DNA of 6,340 bases from Mycobacterium sp. (GTDB taxonomy: Bacteria > Actinomycetota > Actinomycetes > Mycobacteriales > Mycobacteriaceae). The stretch lies in contig JAFAQO010000243.1 of assembly GCA_019246375.1 (NCBI GenBank), positions 1 through 6,340 on the forward strand, written 5' to 3'. The position numbers and the translations under genes are program-made. Under the pieces are notes generated by a model. The model saw nothing but the letters and a program-made list of their open reading frames with translations. It was not told the origin of the DNA and did not search any database. Shown piece by piece: positions 5,868 through 6,340 of this stretch; position 1 is the first letter of the stretch; every line of letters starts with the position of its first letter.

Positions 5868-5876
5868 AGGAGGTGA
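5868..5876 (+). promoter_or_regulatory. Orphan Shine-Dalgarno (9-base anti-SD match)
   Basis: AGGAGGTGA is perfectly complementary to the 3' end of 16S rRNA (UCACCUCCU) over 9 bases, the best such match in the window. No ATG, GTG or TTG lies 5-12 bases downstream. The in-frame GTG for hpf at 5873 overlaps the tract itself, and the chosen hpf ATG is 119 bases away. It may bind 30S subunits for a purpose other than ordinary initiation. Confidence 0.6.
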
Positions 5877-5890
5877 GTTTTCGACACCTT

Positions 5891-5936
5891 GCACCGGCGG
5901 GCGTACTGCGTGAGAAACCCTTGAACCCGTCGGTGC
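5891..5936 (+). repeat. Strong 11-bp stem-loop in the hpf leader
   Basis: GCACCGGCGGG (5891-5901) pairs with CCCGTCGGTGC (5926-5936) over 11 consecutive base pairs with one G-U wobble (5897:5930), enclosing a 24-base loop. A further U-G pair (5890:5937) could extend it. This is the strongest hairpin I found in the window. It lies between the orphan purine tract and the hpf start. Confidence 0.65.
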
Positions 5937-5952
5937 GCGCAATGGAAAGCCG

Positions 5953-5969
5953 GCACGCCGAGCGCGTGC
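5953..5969 (+). repeat. 6-bp stem-loop before the hpf start
   Basis: GCACGC (5953-5958) and GCGTGC (5964-5969) are perfect reverse complements around CGAGC. It ends 26 bases before the hpf ATG. It may shape access of ribosomes to the start region. Confidence 0.5.
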
Positions 5970-5995
5970 GATGCGACAGAAACGAGTTGTCAAGC

Positions 5996-6340
5996 ATGTC
6001 GAGGCAAATTGTGGACTCCGGCCAGATGCTGGCCGACACCGACGAGCAGGCCGAACCGACAGCGCATGCTGAGGTCGTCGTCAAGGGCCGAAATGTCGAA
6101 ATTCCCGACCACTACCGCATCTACGTCTCGGAAAAACTCGCCCGCCTGGAACGGTTCGACCGGACCATCTACCTGTTCGACGTCGAACTCAAACACGCGC
6201 CGAACCGACGCCAGCGCAAATCCTGTCAACGCGTGGAAATCACCGCCCGCGGCCGCGGACCGGTAATCCGCGGGGAAGCTCGCGCGGACAGCTTCTACGC
6301 CGCGTTCGAGTCCGCGGCCAACAAACTGGAGAGCGGACTG
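5996..6340 (+). CDS. hpf: Ribosome hibernation promoting factor, N-terminal part (partial)
   Basis: 115 codons are present and the frame is still open at the window end. After a variable acidic N-terminus (1-25), the S30AE/HPF domain runs from EVVVKGRNVEIPDHY (26-40) through EKLARLERFDR (46-56) and the strand FDVEL (61-65) to VEITARGRGPV (80-90) and DSFYAAFESAANKLE (98-112). This domain binds the 30S decoding region and blocks tRNA and mRNA. The long mycobacterial forms (Rv3241c, called MPY or RafS in M. smegmatis) have a further C-terminal domain, beyond this window. Basic residues at 70-75 (NRRQRK) suit rRNA contact. I chose the ATG at 5996 by conservation, though its Shine-Dalgarno is poor. 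In-frame GTG 5873, ATG 5942 and GTG 5966 are possible after the TAG at 5867-5869. Third-position GC is only about 68% in 5873-5995, which suggests that stretch is not coding. Confidence 0.93.
   Translation, partial: MSRQIVDSGQMLADTDEQAEPTAHAEVVVKGRNVEIPDHYRIYVSEKLARLERFDRTIYLFDVELKHAPNRRQRKSCQRVEITARGRGPVIRGEARADSFYAAFESAANKLESGL

Larger units (their letters stand above)
5690..5995 (+). ncRNA. Structured, gene-free leader upstream of hpf (candidate regulatory RNA)
   Basis: No convincing gene lies in these 306 bases, but several inverted repeats do: 5697-5727, 5772-5787, 5807-5823, 5891-5936 and 5953-5969. There is also an isolated 9-base anti-Shine-Dalgarno match at 5868-5876. Such density of hairpins in a long leader suggests a structured 5' untranslated region or a separate small RNA. 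A conserved structured RNA class, the raiA motif, is known upstream of raiA (= hpf) in Firmicutes and Actinobacteria. I cannot test whether this sequence fits that model. No confident promoter was found. TACCGT (5788-5793) fits TANNNT without a good -35. Readings that extend hpf upstream are discussed under hpf. Confidence 0.4.

Noticed and set aside
5776..5913. Possible 45-codon upstream ORF from a GTG in the hpf leader
   Set aside because: It starts inside the perfect palindrome without a Shine-Dalgarno, its codon use is unremarkable, and it resembles no known leader peptide. It remains possible but is unsupported.
5132..5956. Antisense open frame (274 codons) over the ComF-like gene and the hpf leader
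   Set aside because: Most of it mirrors the ComF-like gene, and its N-terminal part lies over the hairpin-rich leader. No motif or ribosome binding site supports it.
1..6340. tRNA, rRNA, CRISPR array, insertion sequence, toxin-antitoxin or phage defence genes
   Set aside because: None was seen. All sizeable + strand frames with sensible products belong to the known mycobacterial tmk-mtrAB-lpqB-hpf neighbourhood.

Overview
The window comes from a high-GC actinobacterium, almost certainly a Mycobacterium and probably a slow grower. The evidence is the near-identity of the MtrA, MtrB and LpqB proteins to the M. tuberculosis proteins as I remember them, the GTG starts, and the gene order. It matches the M. 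tuberculosis locus Rv3248c to Rv3241c: sahH (3' end), tmk, mtrA, mtrB, lpqB, a ComF-like phosphoribosyltransferase gene, and the 5' part of hpf/raiA. All genes are on the + strand. The species is not determined.

Layout. Bases 1-86 hold the last 27 codons of sahH. Bases 87-123 are a short gap with a candidate -10 element placed so that tmk could be transcribed without a leader. tmk (124-753) makes thymidylate kinase. A 58-base gap with a small hairpin leads to mtrA (812-1498), an OmpR-class response regulator. Between mtrA and mtrB lie 98 bases made largely of two diverged copies of a 38-base repeat. They carry a 29-codon ORF and the Shine-Dalgarno of mtrB. mtrB (1597-3246) is the sensor kinase and overlaps lpqB (3243-5000), a lipoprotein gene, by 4 bases. 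After 50 bases comes the ComF-like gene (5051-5689). A 306-base region without an evident gene (5690-5995) then precedes hpf (5996 to the window end, cut off), which encodes a long-type ribosome hibernation factor.

How they work together. MtrB phosphorylates MtrA, an essential regulator in M. tuberculosis linked to replication initiation, cell division and cell-wall genes. LpqB is reported to bind the outer domain of MtrB and modulate its signalling, which fits the tight mtrB-lpqB coupling. tmk supplies dTDP for DNA synthesis. HPF stores ribosomes as inactive particles under stress.

The least ordinary parts are the two non-coding stretches. The mtrA-mtrB spacer is a tandem, probably mobile, short repeat that provides a translation signal and a small ORF ending in a 4-base GTGA overlap with mtrB. 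The hpf leader has several hairpins, one with an 11-bp stem. It also has a 9-base perfect match to the anti-Shine-Dalgarno sequence with no start codon at normal spacing, which makes it a candidate regulatory RNA. I saw no tRNA, rRNA, CRISPR array, insertion sequence or phage gene.
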